A stretch of 64,000 nt of DNA from CAIWHR01 sp963823215 (GCA_963823215.1 CAWGKT010000012.1:1006393-1070392), one strand, 5' to 3'; numbered from the stretch's first letter, positions 49,027 through 58,743 are shown. The notes: generated by a model from the letters alone, not told the origin. Numbers and translations: made by a program.

Positions 49027-51797
49027 GCGGGGGCGACGTGCGCTTTGAATTGAACGGCGCCGCAATCGCCGCGCGTGCGGGCGAGACGATCATCGAGGCC
49101 GCGCAGCGCCACGGCGTCGAGATACCCCACCTGTGCTACACGCCGGGGATGCGTCCGGACGGCAATTGTCGGGCCTGCATGGTGGAGATCAAGGGCGAGC
49201 GCGTGCTGGCCCCGTCGTGCTGCCGCGCGCCGGCCGCGGGGATGGAAGTGTCGAGCACGTCTGCGCGCGCGGTGCACGCGCAGAAGATCGTCGTCGAGAT
49301 GCTCGTGGCCGACGTCCCGCAACGCGTCTACAAGCCCGATTCCGAGCTTGCGCACTGGCGCCGGCGGCTTGCGATCGGCAAGCCGCGCTTCGCCGCGCGC
49401 GCGCAGCCGGCGCCGGACCTCTCGCACCCTGCGATGGCAGTCAACCTCGACGCCTGCATCCAGTGCACGCGCTGCGTACGCGCTTGCCGCGAAGTGCAGG
49501 TCAACGACGTGATCGGCTACGCGTTTCGTGGCGGACACTCGCAGATCGTGTTCGACCTCAACGACCCGATGGGCGAGTCGACCTGCGTGGCGTGCGGCGA
49601 ATGCGTGCAGGCGTGCCCGACGGGCGCGCTCGCTCCGGCGAAGGATGCCTATCTCGCCGCGGCCGATCGCGAGGTGGCCTCCATCTGCCCGTATTGCGGC
49701 GTCGGTTGTCAGCTCACCTACCATGTCAAGGACGATGCGATCGTCCGCGTCGAGGGCCGCGACGGTCTCGCCAACCGCGAGCGTCTCTGCGTGAAGGGGC
49801 GCTTCGGCTTCGACTATGTTCACCATCCGCAGCGGCTGACGAAGCCGCTGATCAGGAAGGCCGGCGTGCCCAAATCGGCCACCGTCGAGATGGATCCCGC
49901 CAATCCGCTCTCGGTGTTCCGGGAAGCGAGCTGGGAGGAGGCGATCGAGCTCGCCGGCGGCGCGCTTGCGAAGATCCGCGACGCGCACGGCGGTGGCGCG
50001 CTCGCCGGCTTCGGGTCGGCCAAGGGCTCCAACGAGGAGGCGTACCTGTTCCAGAAGCTCGTGCGCATGGGCTTCGGCACCAACAATGTCGATCACTGCA
50101 CACGGCTCTGCCACGCGTCGAGCGTGGCGGCCCTGCTCGAGGGCATAGGTTCGGGCGCGGTGTCGAATCCGGTGATGGATGTGATGCAGGCCGAGGTGGT
50201 GCTGCTGATCGGCGCCAATCCGGTCGTCAATCATCCGGTCGCGGCGACGTGGATCAAGAACGCGGTCAAGCGCGGCACGAAGCTGATCCTCGCGGAGCCG
50301 CGGCGCTCCGAGCTCGCGCGGCACGCCACGCATTTCCTCCAGCTCAAGCCGGACACCGACGTCGCGCTGCTCAACGCGATGATCCACACGATCATCGACG
50401 AGGGGCTCGTTGCCGAGAGCTTCGTCGCAGAGCGCACGAGCGGCTTCGACGAGCTGCGGACAAATGCAGCCGGGCACAGTCCCGAGGCGATGGCGCCGGT
50501 CTGCGGCATTCCGGCGCAGACCATTCGCGAAGTGGCGCGTCTGTACGCGACGTCCGGCGGATCGATGATCCTCTGGGGCATGGGGATTTCGCAGCACATC
50601 CACGGCACCGACAATGCGCGCTGCCTGATCGCGCTGTCGCTGATGACCGGGCAGGTGGGCCGGCCGGGCACGGGCCTGCATCCGCTGCGCGGCCAGAATA
50701 ACGTGCAGGGGGCGAGCGACGCCGGCCTCATCCCGATGATGCTGCCCGACTACCGGCGCGTGGACAACGATGTTGCGCGCGCCGCCTTCGAGGCGCTGTG
50801 GGGCCACGCGCTCGACCCGAATCCCGGGCTCACCGTCGTCGAGATCATGGACGCCGTGCACGCCGGAAAGATTCGCGGCATGTACATAATGGGCGAGAAT
50901 CCCGCGATGTCCGACCCCGACGTCGGGCACGCGCGCCAGGCGCTCGCCGCGCTCGAGATGCTGGTCGTGCAGGACATCTTCCTCACGGAGACCGCCTACC
51001 TTGCCGACGTGATCCTGCCGGCGTCGGCCTTTCCCGAGAAGACCGGGACGTTCACCAACACCGACCGCCTCGTCCAGCTCGGACGGCAGGCGCTCCCGCC
51101 GCCGGGCGCGGCGCGACAGGACCTGGCGATCATCGTCGCGATGGCAAGGCGCCTCGGCCTCGATTGGCGCTACGCCCACGCGAGCGAGGTGTTCGACGAG
51201 ATGCGCAAGGCGATGCCGTCGATCGCCGGCATGACATGGGAGCGGCTCGAGCGCGAGCATGCGGTCACGTATCCCTGCGAGCGCGAAGGCGATCCGGGAA
51301 CGCGCGTCGTGTTCACCGAGCAGTTCCCCACCGCGACGGGCAGGGGACGGTTCGTTCCGGCGAAGGTGATTCCGGCGGCCGAGCAGCCGGATGCGGCATA
51401 CCCGTTCGTCCTGATCACCGGGCGGCAGCTCGAGCACTGGCACACCGGGAGCATGACGCGGCGCACTGAGGTGCTGGACGCGATCGAGCCGCATCCGGTG
51501 GTGTCGATCCATGCACAGGACCTCGCCGCGCTTGGCGTTCCCCCGGACGGCATGGTCACGGTGGCCTCGCGGCGCGGCAGCATTGCGCTGCGCGCGCGCG
51601 CCGACGACGGCACGCCGCGCGGGGCGGTGTTCATCCCGTTCTGCTACTACGAGGCGGCGGCGAACCTGCTCACGAACCCCGTGCTGGATCCGTTCGGCAA
51701 GATTCCGGAGTTCAAGTACTGCGCCGTGCGCGTGACGGCGGGAGGAGCGGAAGGCGAGACGCGCGGCTACGCGTCGATGCGGGATGCCACTACCTGA
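49023..51797 (+). CDS. Formate dehydrogenase catalytic (alpha) subunit, molybdenum/tungsten type
   Basis: Oxidises formate to CO2 at a bis-molybdopterin-guanine-dinucleotide site. It has 924 residues. An N-terminal [2Fe-2S] ferredoxin domain has HLCYTPGMRPDGNCRACMVE and a later Cys. A two-cluster ferredoxin follows (CIQCTRCVRACRE, CVACGECVQACP), then a [4Fe-4S] site CPYCGVGCQLTYHV. The metal-ligand Cys with the neighbouring catalytic His is in RLCHASSV near residue 365. The usual His-Cys3 cluster motif between the first two ferredoxin parts is absent. It overlaps the diaphorase gene by ATGA and ends converging on tctA. Confidence 0.92.
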   Translation: MSGGDVRFELNGAAIAARAGETIIEAAQRHGVEIPHLCYTPGMRPDGNCRACMVEIKGERVLAPSCCRAPAAGMEVSSTSARAVHAQKIVVEMLVADVPQRVYKPDSELAHWRRRLAIGKPRFAARAQPAPDLSHPAMAVNLDACIQCTRCVRACREVQVNDVIGYAFRGGHSQIVFDLNDPMGESTCVACGECVQACPTGALAPAKDAYLAAADREVASICPYCGVGCQLTYHVKDDAIVRVEGRDGLANRERLCVKGRFGFDYVHHPQRLTKPLIRKAGVPKSATVEMDPANPLSVFREASWEEAIELAGGALAKIRDAHGGGALAGFGSAKGSNEEAYLFQKLVRMGFGTNNVDHCTRLCHASSVAALLEGIGSGAVSNPVMDVMQAEVVLLIGANPVVNHPVAATWIKNAVKRGTKLILAEPRRSELARHATHFLQLKPDTDVALLNAMIHTIIDEGLVAESFVAERTSGFDELRTNAAGHSPEAMAPVCGIPAQTIREVARLYATSGGSMILWGMGISQHIHGTDNARCLIALSLMTGQVGRPGTGLHPLRGQNNVQGASDAGLIPMMLPDYRRVDNDVARAAFEALWGHALDPNPGLTVVEIMDAVHAGKIRGMYIMGENPAMSDPDVGHARQALAALEMLVVQDIFLTETAYLADVILPASAFPEKTGTFTNTDRLVQLGRQALPPPGAARQDLAIIVAMARRLGLDWRYAHASEVFDEMRKAMPSIAGMTWERLEREHAVTYPCEREGDPGTRVVFTEQFPTATGRGRFVPAKVIPAAEQPDAAYPFVLITGRQLEHWHTGSMTRRTEVLDAIEPHPVVSIHAQDLAALGVPPDGMVTVASRRGSIALRARADDGTPRGAVFIPFCYYEAAANLLTNPVLDPFGKIPEFKYCAVRVTAGGAEGETRGYASMRDATT

Positions 51798-53285
51798 CGC
51801 GCCACTTCGCGCGCAGCACGGAGAGCAGCGGCCAGAACAGCATCAGCAGCGCAAGCCCGGTAATGCCGCCGACCAGGCCGTTCGAGAAGAAGATGCCGAG
51901 GTCGCCCTGCGCGATCAGCATCGACTGGCGGAACGAATCCTCGGCGCGATCGCCCAGCACCAGCGCCAGCACCAGCGGCGCCAGCGGGTAGTCGAGCTTC
52001 TTGAACACGTAGCCGACGACGCCGAACAGCAGCATGAACCAGATGTCCAGCATCGCGCCGTGCACGGTGTACGCGCCGATCGCGCAGATCACGATGATCA
52101 CCGGCGCGATGATCGAGAACGGCACGCGCAGGATCGACGCGAACAGCGGCACGCAGGTGAGCACGATGATGAGGCCGGCGAGGTTGCCGAGGTACATGCT
52201 CGCGATCAGCCCCCAGACGAAGTCCTTCTGCTCGACGAACAGCAGCGGCCCCGGCTGCAGCCCCCAGATCAGGAGGCCCCCGAGCAGAACCGCGGCAGTC
52301 GGCGAGCCCGGGATCCCGAGGGCCAGCATCGGCAGCAGCGCGCTGGTGCCCGCGGCGTGCGCCGCGGTTTCCGGGGCGATCACGCCCTTCGATCCGCCCG
52401 GTCCCGAACTCATCGCCGTGCTTGGACATGCGCTTCGCCACGCCATAGCTCATGAACGACGCGGGTGTCGCGCCGCCGGGTGTTATCCCCATCCAGCAGC
52501 CGATCAGGCAGCTGCGCAGTGAAATGAGCCAGTACGCCGGCAGCTTCTTCCACGTCTCGAAGACCACCTTGGGATTGATCTTCGCGGACTTGCCGGAGAA
52601 CGACAGGCCCTCCTCCATCGACAGCAGGATCTCGCCGATGCCGAAGAGACCGATCACCGCGATCAGGAAGTCGAAGCCGCGCATCATCTCGGTGGACCCG
52701 AACGTGAGCCGCAGGCGCCCGGTGATGTTGTCCATTCCGACCGCGGCGAGCGCAAAGCCCAGCATCATCGCTGCCAGCGTCTTCCACGCCGAGCCCTTGC
52801 CCATGCCGATGAAGCTGCAGAACGTCAGCAGAAAGACGGAGAAGATACTCCGGCGGGCCGAACTTCAGCGCGAATTTCGCGACCAGCGGCGCGAGGAACG
52901 TGATCATGATCACGGCGAACAACGCGCCGACGAATGACGACGTGAACGAGGCTGTCAACGCTTCGCCTGCGCGACCCTGCTGCGCCATCGGGTAGCCGTC
53001 GAACGTGGTTGCGACCGACCAGGGCTCGCCCGGGATGTTGAACAGGACCGAGGTGATCGCCCCGCCAAACAGCGCCCCCCAGTAGATGCAGGACAGCATG
53101 ATGATCGCGGAGGTCGGCGGCATCGTGAACGTCAGCGGCAGCAGTATCGCGACGCCGTTGGCGCCGCCCAGGCCGGGCAGCACGCCGATGATCACGCCGA
53201 GCACGATGCCGACCATCATCAGCAGCAGGTTGAACGGCGTCACCACGACGGCGAAGCCTTGAAAGAGGGCGCTGATCTCGGTCAC
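51790..53285 (-). pseudogene. tctA: tctA, tripartite tricarboxylate transporter large permease, two frameshifts
   Basis: Three overlapping minus-strand frames together encode one TctA of about 500 residues, the normal length. Frame 1 runs from GTG 53285 to FGPPEY near 52847; frame 2 continues SVFLLTFCSFIGMGKG to HGDEFGTG near 52386; frame 3 continues GVIAPETAAHAAGTSALLPM to the end. Each join needs one base removed: near 52843-52849, and in the CCC run at 52385-52387. TctA family blocks such as GVLPGLGGANGVAILLPLTF and ITPGGATPASFMSYG are intact. It may be a real pseudogene or consensus errors. The 3' end overlaps the formate dehydrogenase gene by eight bases. Confidence 0.82.
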
Positions 53286-53333
53286 GTGCTTCGTTCCCGG
53301 CGCTGATCCTGGACAGGTTGCGGCGGGCGGTGC

Positions 53334-53882
53334 TCAGAAGCCGAGCCACGCCAGCGGGTCGTAGGCGCCCTTGAAGAGCGGCACCTTGAACCAGACTTCG
53401 AACATGAGGAAGAGAACGACGCTGACGCCCGCGCCGACCGCCATGCTCCTCGGCCACGGGTACTTGCCCAGCCAGCGCATGAACATCGTGATGTAGATCG
53501 CCGACGCGACGTAGATGCCGATCAGCTGGACGGCCGCGACATAGACCACGGCCGGCAGGAGGACGGACAGGACCAGACGGAGCGGCCCCCAGGCGACGAA
53601 CTGGCTGCGCCGCTCGGCGATCGCACCGTGGAACTCGCCGCGGCGCCTCCATTCGGCGAGCGCCACCTGCGTCAGCGTCGCCACGCTCGAGATGCAGAGC
53701 AGCAGCCCGATGTAGAACGGAAAATAGCCGGACTGCGGGCCGTCTTCCGCCCAGCCCGCGCCCAGGCGGATGCTGTCGAACACGACGAGCGCGCCAAGCG
53801 CGAACAGGATCGCCGCGACGGCAATTTCCATCGTGCGCGTCGAAATGCCGGCGTCGCCGGCAGTTGGCCTCCGGTTGCTCAT
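53334..53882 (-). CDS. tctB: Tripartite tricarboxylate transporter small permease (TctB)
   Basis: The small membrane subunit of the TTT transporter. It has 182 residues with four predicted membrane segments (MEIAVAAILFALGALVVFDS, FYIGLLLCISSVATLTQV, LVLSVLLPAVVYVAAVQLIG, VGAGVSVVLFLMFEVWF). The frame is intact, unlike its neighbours. The ATG at 53882 follows GGGGAA; the frame is open further upstream but without homology. It lies between tctC and tctA in the usual C-B-A order. Confidence 0.85.
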   Translation of the reverse strand: MSNRRPTAGDAGISTRTMEIAVAAILFALGALVVFDSIRLGAGWAEDGPQSGYFPFYIGLLLCISSVATLTQVALAEWRRRGEFHGAIAERRSQFVAWGPLRLVLSVLLPAVVYVAAVQLIGIYVASAIYITMFMRWLGKYPWPRSMAVGAGVSVVLFLMFEVWFKVPLFKGAYDPLAWLGF

Positions 53883-53976
53883 GGATTCCCCGCGGCGCAT
53901 CGCAGTGCGCACGGTGTCCGAGCGGGAGGCGGTCGAGGCGGCGCCGCGCGGTGGCCCGTGCGGCACCCTTCGGCCA

Positions 53977-55061
53977 TCACGGCTTGGCCAGGAATCCGGC
54001 TTCGCGCATCAACTCCACGTGCGTCTTCTCGGCGCTCTCGACCCACTTGGCATACGCCGGGCCGCTGAGGAATGTCGTATTGAACGCGCCGTCCTCCATG
54101 AACTTCTTCCATTCCGGCGTTTCGCGCACCTTCCTGAACAGGTCGACGTAGAAATCGACCTGCTCCTTCGTGACGCCGGCCGGCATGAAGATGCCGCGCA
54201 GCATCAGGTAGTCGACGCCGACGCCGGCCTGCTTGCAGCTCGGGATGTCGTTCCAGGACATCGCGTCCGTGACCTTCGCCTTGTACGGCATCCGCTCGTC
54301 GTCGAACACGCACAGCGGCCGCAGCGCGCCGGCGCGCCACTGCGCCACCGCCTCGATCGGGTTGTTGACGGAGGAGTCGATGTGCTTGCCGACGAGCTGC
54401 ACCGCGACGTCGCCGCCGCCTTTGAACGGGATGTAGGTGAACTTGGTGCCCGTGGCCTTCTCGATGGCGACGGTGATGATCTGGTCTTCCTGCTTGGACC
54501 CGGTGCCGCCCATCTTGAACTTGTTGGGGCCGCCGTCCTTCACGGCGTCGAGGTAATCCTTCGCGGTCTTGTACGGGTTTCCGCATTGACCCACAGCACG
54601 AACTGGTCGAGCGCCAGCATCGCGACCGGCGTCATGTCCTTCCAGTTGAACGGCACGCCTGTGGCGAGCGGCGTCGTGAACAGGTTCGAGAGCGTGATGA
54701 TGATCTTGTTCGGATCGCCCTTGGCGTCCTTGATCGCGAGAAAGCCTTCCGCCCCCGCGCCGCCCGATTTGTTGACGACGATCATCGGCTGCTTCATCAG
54801 GTTGTTCTTCGTGATGACGCCCTGCAGCAACCGCGCCATCTGGTCGGCGCCGCCGCCCGTGCCTGCCGGAACCACGAACTCGACGGGCTTCGTCGGCTCC
54901 CAGGCCGCGGCGGGAAAGGAGATCGCAAGCGTGAACGCCATTGCACCGGCCATCGCCAGCGGTAGTGGTCCCCGGTGGGTGGCGCCTGCGGACGAATGGA
55001 ATTGCCGCCGCGCCATCGCTGAGCCAACCGCTGCAATGCCTGCCGAAAGATTACGTGCCAT
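53977..55061 (-). pseudogene. tctC: tctC, TTT-family periplasmic binding protein, one frameshift
   Basis: Two frames join to one periplasmic binding protein. The first (55061 to about 54577) has a signal peptide and AAWEPTKPVEFVVPAGTGGGADQMARLL-type sequence through ALDQFVLWVNAET. The second continues PYKTAKDYLDAVKDGG to the end. One extra base is needed in the GGG run at 54575-54577. The parts total about 360 residues including a long N-terminal region. AAGGAATG precedes the ATG at 55061. These proteins bind di- or tricarboxylates; proximity suggests oxalate or malonate, but that is inference. Confidence 0.82.
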
Positions 55062-55082
55062 TTATTTCATTCCTTCAAAGTT

Positions 55083-55100
55083 GCGTTGCGACCGCAACGC
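55083..55100. promoter_or_regulatory. Inverted repeat in the tctC leader
   Basis: GCGTTGCG and CGCAACGC are perfect eight-base arms separated by two bases, 22 bp before the tctC ATG. It could be an operator for the transporter operon or a leader hairpin. Confidence 0.45.
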
Positions 55101-55207
55101 GGATGACGTTCGCGGGTTCGGGCTCTCAGCCCCGGTATTTTTTCGGGTTCAATCTTACCCGGTTTGGCCGGGCTGGGGGATGGACGCGCGCGTCTTTCTG
55201 CCGTGGG

Positions 55208-55282
55208 GCGATCGCGATCGTGCTGTTGTGCCTTGCTCCCGAAATCGCGACCTGGCTGCCGAACCACTATCTCGGCAAGTGA
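55208..55282 (+). pseudogene. Possible 3' remnant of a TRAP transporter large permease (dctM-like)
   Basis: The last 25 codons before a TGA at 55280-55282 read RGAIAIVLLCLAPEIATWL then PNHYLGK. This resembles the C-terminal membrane helix and tail of DctM-family TRAP permeases, which typically end with a proline-flanked LWLP motif. Nothing upstream in this frame looks like the rest of the permease. I read it as a deletion remnant; it could be chance in an open GC-rich frame. Confidence 0.35.
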
Positions 55283-55434
55283 CGCGGCACGCCTTCGCGG
55301 CGCCGCCTGGACGGCGGCCGATGGGCCGGCGGGTGTAAAATTCGCCCTTGATGCCATCGTCCGCGTCAAGCCCGCAACGGCCATCGTGGCGACCGGCCAA
55401 TCGACCGACGGCGGCCGAAGAGGGAGGGTTGAGC

Positions 55435-57654
55435 ATGGCAAAAAGCGAAGGCGCCGACTACGAGGCGTGGCGCGCGGCCGCCATGAAAGCGCTGCGCGGC
55501 CAGCCAGTCGACAGTCTGGTATGGCACACGCCGGAGGGCATTCCGGTCAAGCCGCTCTATACGGCGGCCGACACCAGGAGCCTCCCCCACGCCGACACGC
55601 TGCCCGGGTTCGCGCCGTTCGTCCGCGGCCCGCAACCGACGATGTACGCCCAGCGGCCGTGGACGATCCGCCAGTACGCCGGCTTTTCCACCGCCGAGGA
55701 ATCGAATGCGTTCTACCGGCGCAACCTCGACGGCGGCGGCCAGGGCGTGTCGGTGGCTTTCGATCTGGCCACCCACCGCGGCTACGATTCCGATCATCCG
55801 CGCGTGGTGGGCGACGTCGGGAAAGCGGGCGTGGCGATCGACTCGATCGAGGACATGAAGATCCTGTTCGACGGCATCCCGCTCGACCGGGTGTCGGTGT
55901 CGATGACTATGAACGGCGCGGTGCTGCCGGTGCTCGCCGGCTACATCGTCGCCGCCGAGGAGCAGGGCGTGCGGCAGGAGCAGCTCGCCGGGACCATCCA
56001 GAACGACATCCTCAAGGAGTTCATGGTCCGCAACACGTACATCTACCCGCCGGCGCCGTCGATGCGGATCATCGGCGACATCATCGGGTACACGACGAGG
56101 CACATGCCGAAGTTCAACTCGATCTCGATCTCCGGCTACCACATGCAGGAGGCGGGCGCGACGCAGGCGCTGGAGCTGGCGCTGACGCTCGCCGACGGCA
56201 AGGAATACGTGCGCACCGCCCTGGCGACCGGCATGGACGTCGACGCGTTCGCCGGCCGGCTGTCGTTCTTCTTCGCCATCGGCATGAACTTCTATCTCGA
56301 GATCGCCAAGCTGCGCGCCGCGCGCCTCCTCTGGTGGCGCGTGATGCAGGAGTTCGCGCCGAAGCAGCAGAAGTCGATGCTGCTGCGCACGCACTGCCAG
56401 ACGTCCGGGTGGTCGCTCACCGAACAGGATCCCTACAACAACGTCGTGCGCACCACGATCGAGGCGCTGGCGGCGGTGTTTGGGGGCACGCAGTCGCTGC
56501 ACACGAACTCGTTCGACGAGGCGATCGCGCTGCCGACCGACTTCTCCGCCCGCATCGCCCGCAACACGCAGCTGATGATTCAGGAAGAGACCCACATCTG
56601 CAACGTGATCGACCCGTGGGCCGGCTCCTACCTGATGGAAAAGCTCACCCAGGACATGGCCGACGCGGCATGGGCGATCATCGAGGAAGTCGAGGCGATG
56701 GGCGGCATGACCAAGGCGGTCGAGAGCGGCTGGGCGAAGCTCCGGATCGAGCAGTGCGCGGCGGCGAAGCAGGCGCGCATCGACCGCGGCGAGGACGTCA
56801 TCGTCGGCGTCAACAAGTACCGGCTCGATGCCGAGGCCCCGATCGCCACCCGCGAGATCGACAACACCGCCGTGCGCGAAGCGCAGCTGAAGCGGCTGGC
56901 GGAAGTGCGCGCCCGTCGCGACGCAGGGGCCGTGGCGGCCGCGCTGGACGCGCTGACCGAAGCCGCGCGCGCGGGAACCGGCAATCTGCTCGACCTCGCG
57001 ATCGGCGCCGTGCGCGTGCGCGCGACCGTCGGCGAGATTTCAGACGCGCTGGAGCAGGTGTATGGCCGCTACCGGGCGCGCACCGAGAGCGTGTCGGGCG
57101 TCTACGGCGCAGCGTTCGAGAACGACCGCGCGTGGAAGGATCTGCAGCGGGACGTCGCCCGGTTCGCCGAGGAGGAGGGGCGCCGGCCGCGGCTGATGGT
57201 GGCGAAGCTCGGGCAGGATGGCCACGACCGCGGCGCCAAGGTGATCGCCACCGCGTTCGCCGATCTGGGCTTCGACGTCGACATCGGGCCGCTGTTCCAG
57301 ACCCCGGAGGAGGCCGCGCGCCAGGCCATCGAGAACGACGTCCACGTCGTTGGCGTCTCCACGCTCGCCGCCGGCCACAAGACGCTGGTGCCGCAGATGA
57401 TCGCGGCGCTGCGGGCGCAGGGCGCCGCGGACGTCCTGGTCGTCGTCGGCGGCGTCATCCCGGCGCAGGACTACGGTTTTCTGGCCACCGCGGGCGTGGC
57501 CGCGGTATTCGGCCCCGGCACCGTGATCAGCGCGGCGGCGAAAGAAGTGCTCGCCGCCGATCCGCGCGACGCGGGCGAAGCGGGCGGCATGATGCGCCGC
57601 GCGGCGTGCCGCGGCGGCGTGCCGCAGACGGCGCGCGCCGGCGCTTGCCGATGA
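55435..57654 (+). CDS. Methylmalonyl-CoA mutase (adenosylcobalamin-dependent)
   Basis: Interconverts (R)-methylmalonyl-CoA and succinyl-CoA. It has 739 residues, with the catalytic and B12-binding domains fused. The substrate-binding block TMYAQRPWTIRQYAGFSTAE near residues 70-90 is typical of true methylmalonyl-CoA mutases. The B12-binding motif DGHDRGAKV supplies the His near residue 597, followed by GVSTLAAGHKTLVPQM and VVVGGVIPAQDY. GGAGGG precedes the ATG at 55435. Its stop overlaps the MeaB gene start by ATGA. Confidence 0.95.
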   Translation: MAKSEGADYEAWRAAAMKALRGQPVDSLVWHTPEGIPVKPLYTAADTRSLPHADTLPGFAPFVRGPQPTMYAQRPWTIRQYAGFSTAEESNAFYRRNLDGGGQGVSVAFDLATHRGYDSDHPRVVGDVGKAGVAIDSIEDMKILFDGIPLDRVSVSMTMNGAVLPVLAGYIVAAEEQGVRQEQLAGTIQNDILKEFMVRNTYIYPPAPSMRIIGDIIGYTTRHMPKFNSISISGYHMQEAGATQALELALTLADGKEYVRTALATGMDVDAFAGRLSFFFAIGMNFYLEIAKLRAARLLWWRVMQEFAPKQQKSMLLRTHCQTSGWSLTEQDPYNNVVRTTIEALAAVFGGTQSLHTNSFDEAIALPTDFSARIARNTQLMIQEETHICNVIDPWAGSYLMEKLTQDMADAAWAIIEEVEAMGGMTKAVESGWAKLRIEQCAAAKQARIDRGEDVIVGVNKYRLDAEAPIATREIDNTAVREAQLKRLAEVRARRDAGAVAAALDALTEAARAGTGNLLDLAIGAVRVRATVGEISDALEQVYGRYRARTESVSGVYGAAFENDRAWKDLQRDVARFAEEEGRRPRLMVAKLGQDGHDRGAKVIATAFADLGFDVDIGPLFQTPEEAARQAIENDVHVVGVSTLAAGHKTLVPQMIAALRAQGAADVLVVVGGVIPAQDYGFLATAGVAAVFGPGTVISAAAKEVLAADPRDAGEAGGMMRRAACRGGVPQTARAGACR

Positions 57655-58679
57655 ACCGCGCGGCCTCGAAAATCGGCGACGGTCCCGGCGCGGAGTGCGC
57701 GCTCGGCGCCGCCGATCGAATGCTGGTGGCGGGCATACGGAGCGGCGAGCGCCGGGCGCTCGCCAAGGCCATCACGCTGATCGAATCGACGCGTCGCGAT
57801 CACCAGTCGCGCGGCCAGGCCGTGCTGGAGGCGCTGCTGCCGCACACGGGCCACTCGATACGCGTCGGCATCAGCGGTGCACCGGGCGTGGGCAAGTCGA
57901 CGTTCATCGAAGCCCTCGGCCTGTATCTGATCAAGCAGGGGCACCGGGTTGCGGTGCTCGCGGTCGACCCGTCGAGCACCGTCACGGGTGGTTCGATTCT
58001 CGCCGACAAGACGCGGATGGAGGAACTGGCGCGCGCGCCGCAGGCATTCATCCGGCCGTCCCCCACGGGCGGTTCGCTTGGCGGCGTGGCGGCGCGCACG
58101 CGCGAGGCGCTGTTGGTGTGCGAGGCGGCCGGGTTCGACGTCATCATCGTCGAGACGGTCGGCGTCGGCCAATCGGAAACCGCGGTGGTCCGGATGACCG
58201 ACATGATGGTGCTGCTGCAGCTGCCGAACGCCGGCGACGACCTGCAGGCAATCAAGAAGGGGATCGTCGAGCTCGCCGACCTGATCGTGATCAACAAGGC
58301 CGACCTCGATCCGCAGCTCGCCCGGACCGCGCAGCACACGATTCTGAACGCGCTCGCGATCGTGCGCCCCTCCTCGCCCAACTGGCAGCCGCCGGTGCTC
58401 GCGCTGTCGGGGATCAAGGGCGACGGCAGCGCGACATTCTGGGGCGAGGTCCTGCGCTACCGCGACACGATGCAATCGACCGGCGAGTTCGCCGCCCGTC
58501 GCCGCGGACAGGCGCTCGACTGGATGTGGACCTTGATCGACGCGCGGCTGCGCGCCGACTTCCGCGCGCACCAGGGCGTTTGCGCGCTGCTGCCGGCGAC
58601 GCTCGACGCGGTCGCCGCGGGCCAACTCACGCCGGCGATGGCGGCCGAGCGCCTGCTCGCCCGCGCGCGGAGCGACTGA
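57651..58679 (+). CDS. meaB: Methylmalonyl-CoA mutase-associated GTPase MeaB
   Basis: A G3E-family chaperone GTPase that loads and protects the B12 cofactor of the mutase. It has 342 residues. Walker A is ISGAPGVGKSTFIEA near residue 76. Family blocks LAVDPSSTVTGGSILADKTR, FIRPSPTGGSLGGVA and DVIIVETVGVGQSE follow, with NKAD as the guanine-specificity motif. The ATG at 57651 overlaps the mutase stop, so the two subunits should be made together. Confidence 0.95.
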   Translation: MNRAASKIGDGPGAECALGAADRMLVAGIRSGERRALAKAITLIESTRRDHQSRGQAVLEALLPHTGHSIRVGISGAPGVGKSTFIEALGLYLIKQGHRVAVLAVDPSSTVTGGSILADKTRMEELARAPQAFIRPSPTGGSLGGVAARTREALLVCEAAGFDVIIVETVGVGQSETAVVRMTDMMVLLQLPNAGDDLQAIKKGIVELADLIVINKADLDPQLARTAQHTILNALAIVRPSSPNWQPPVLALSGIKGDGSATFWGEVLRYRDTMQSTGEFAARRRGQALDWMWTLIDARLRADFRAHQGVCALLPATLDAVAAGQLTPAMAAERLLARARSD

Positions 58680-58743
58680 AGCGGATTCGCCGCCGGCCGG
58701 GCCCGCGTCCAAGCGCACAACACTTTCATCGGGGAGTCCACGC

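Larger units (their letters stand above)
55062..55434. other. Intergenic region between tctC and the methylmalonyl-CoA mutase gene
   Basis: This 373 bp gap has no intact gene. It holds the inverted repeat at 55083-55100, a TRAP-permease-like C-terminal fragment at about 55208-55282, and a TAAAAT candidate -10 at 55336-55341 for the mutase operon, without a good -35. Confidence 0.6.

Noticed and set aside
51790..53285. Programmed frameshifting in tctA
   Set aside because: No slippery heptamer or downstream pseudoknot was recognised, and TctA is normally a single frame; mutation or sequence error is simpler.
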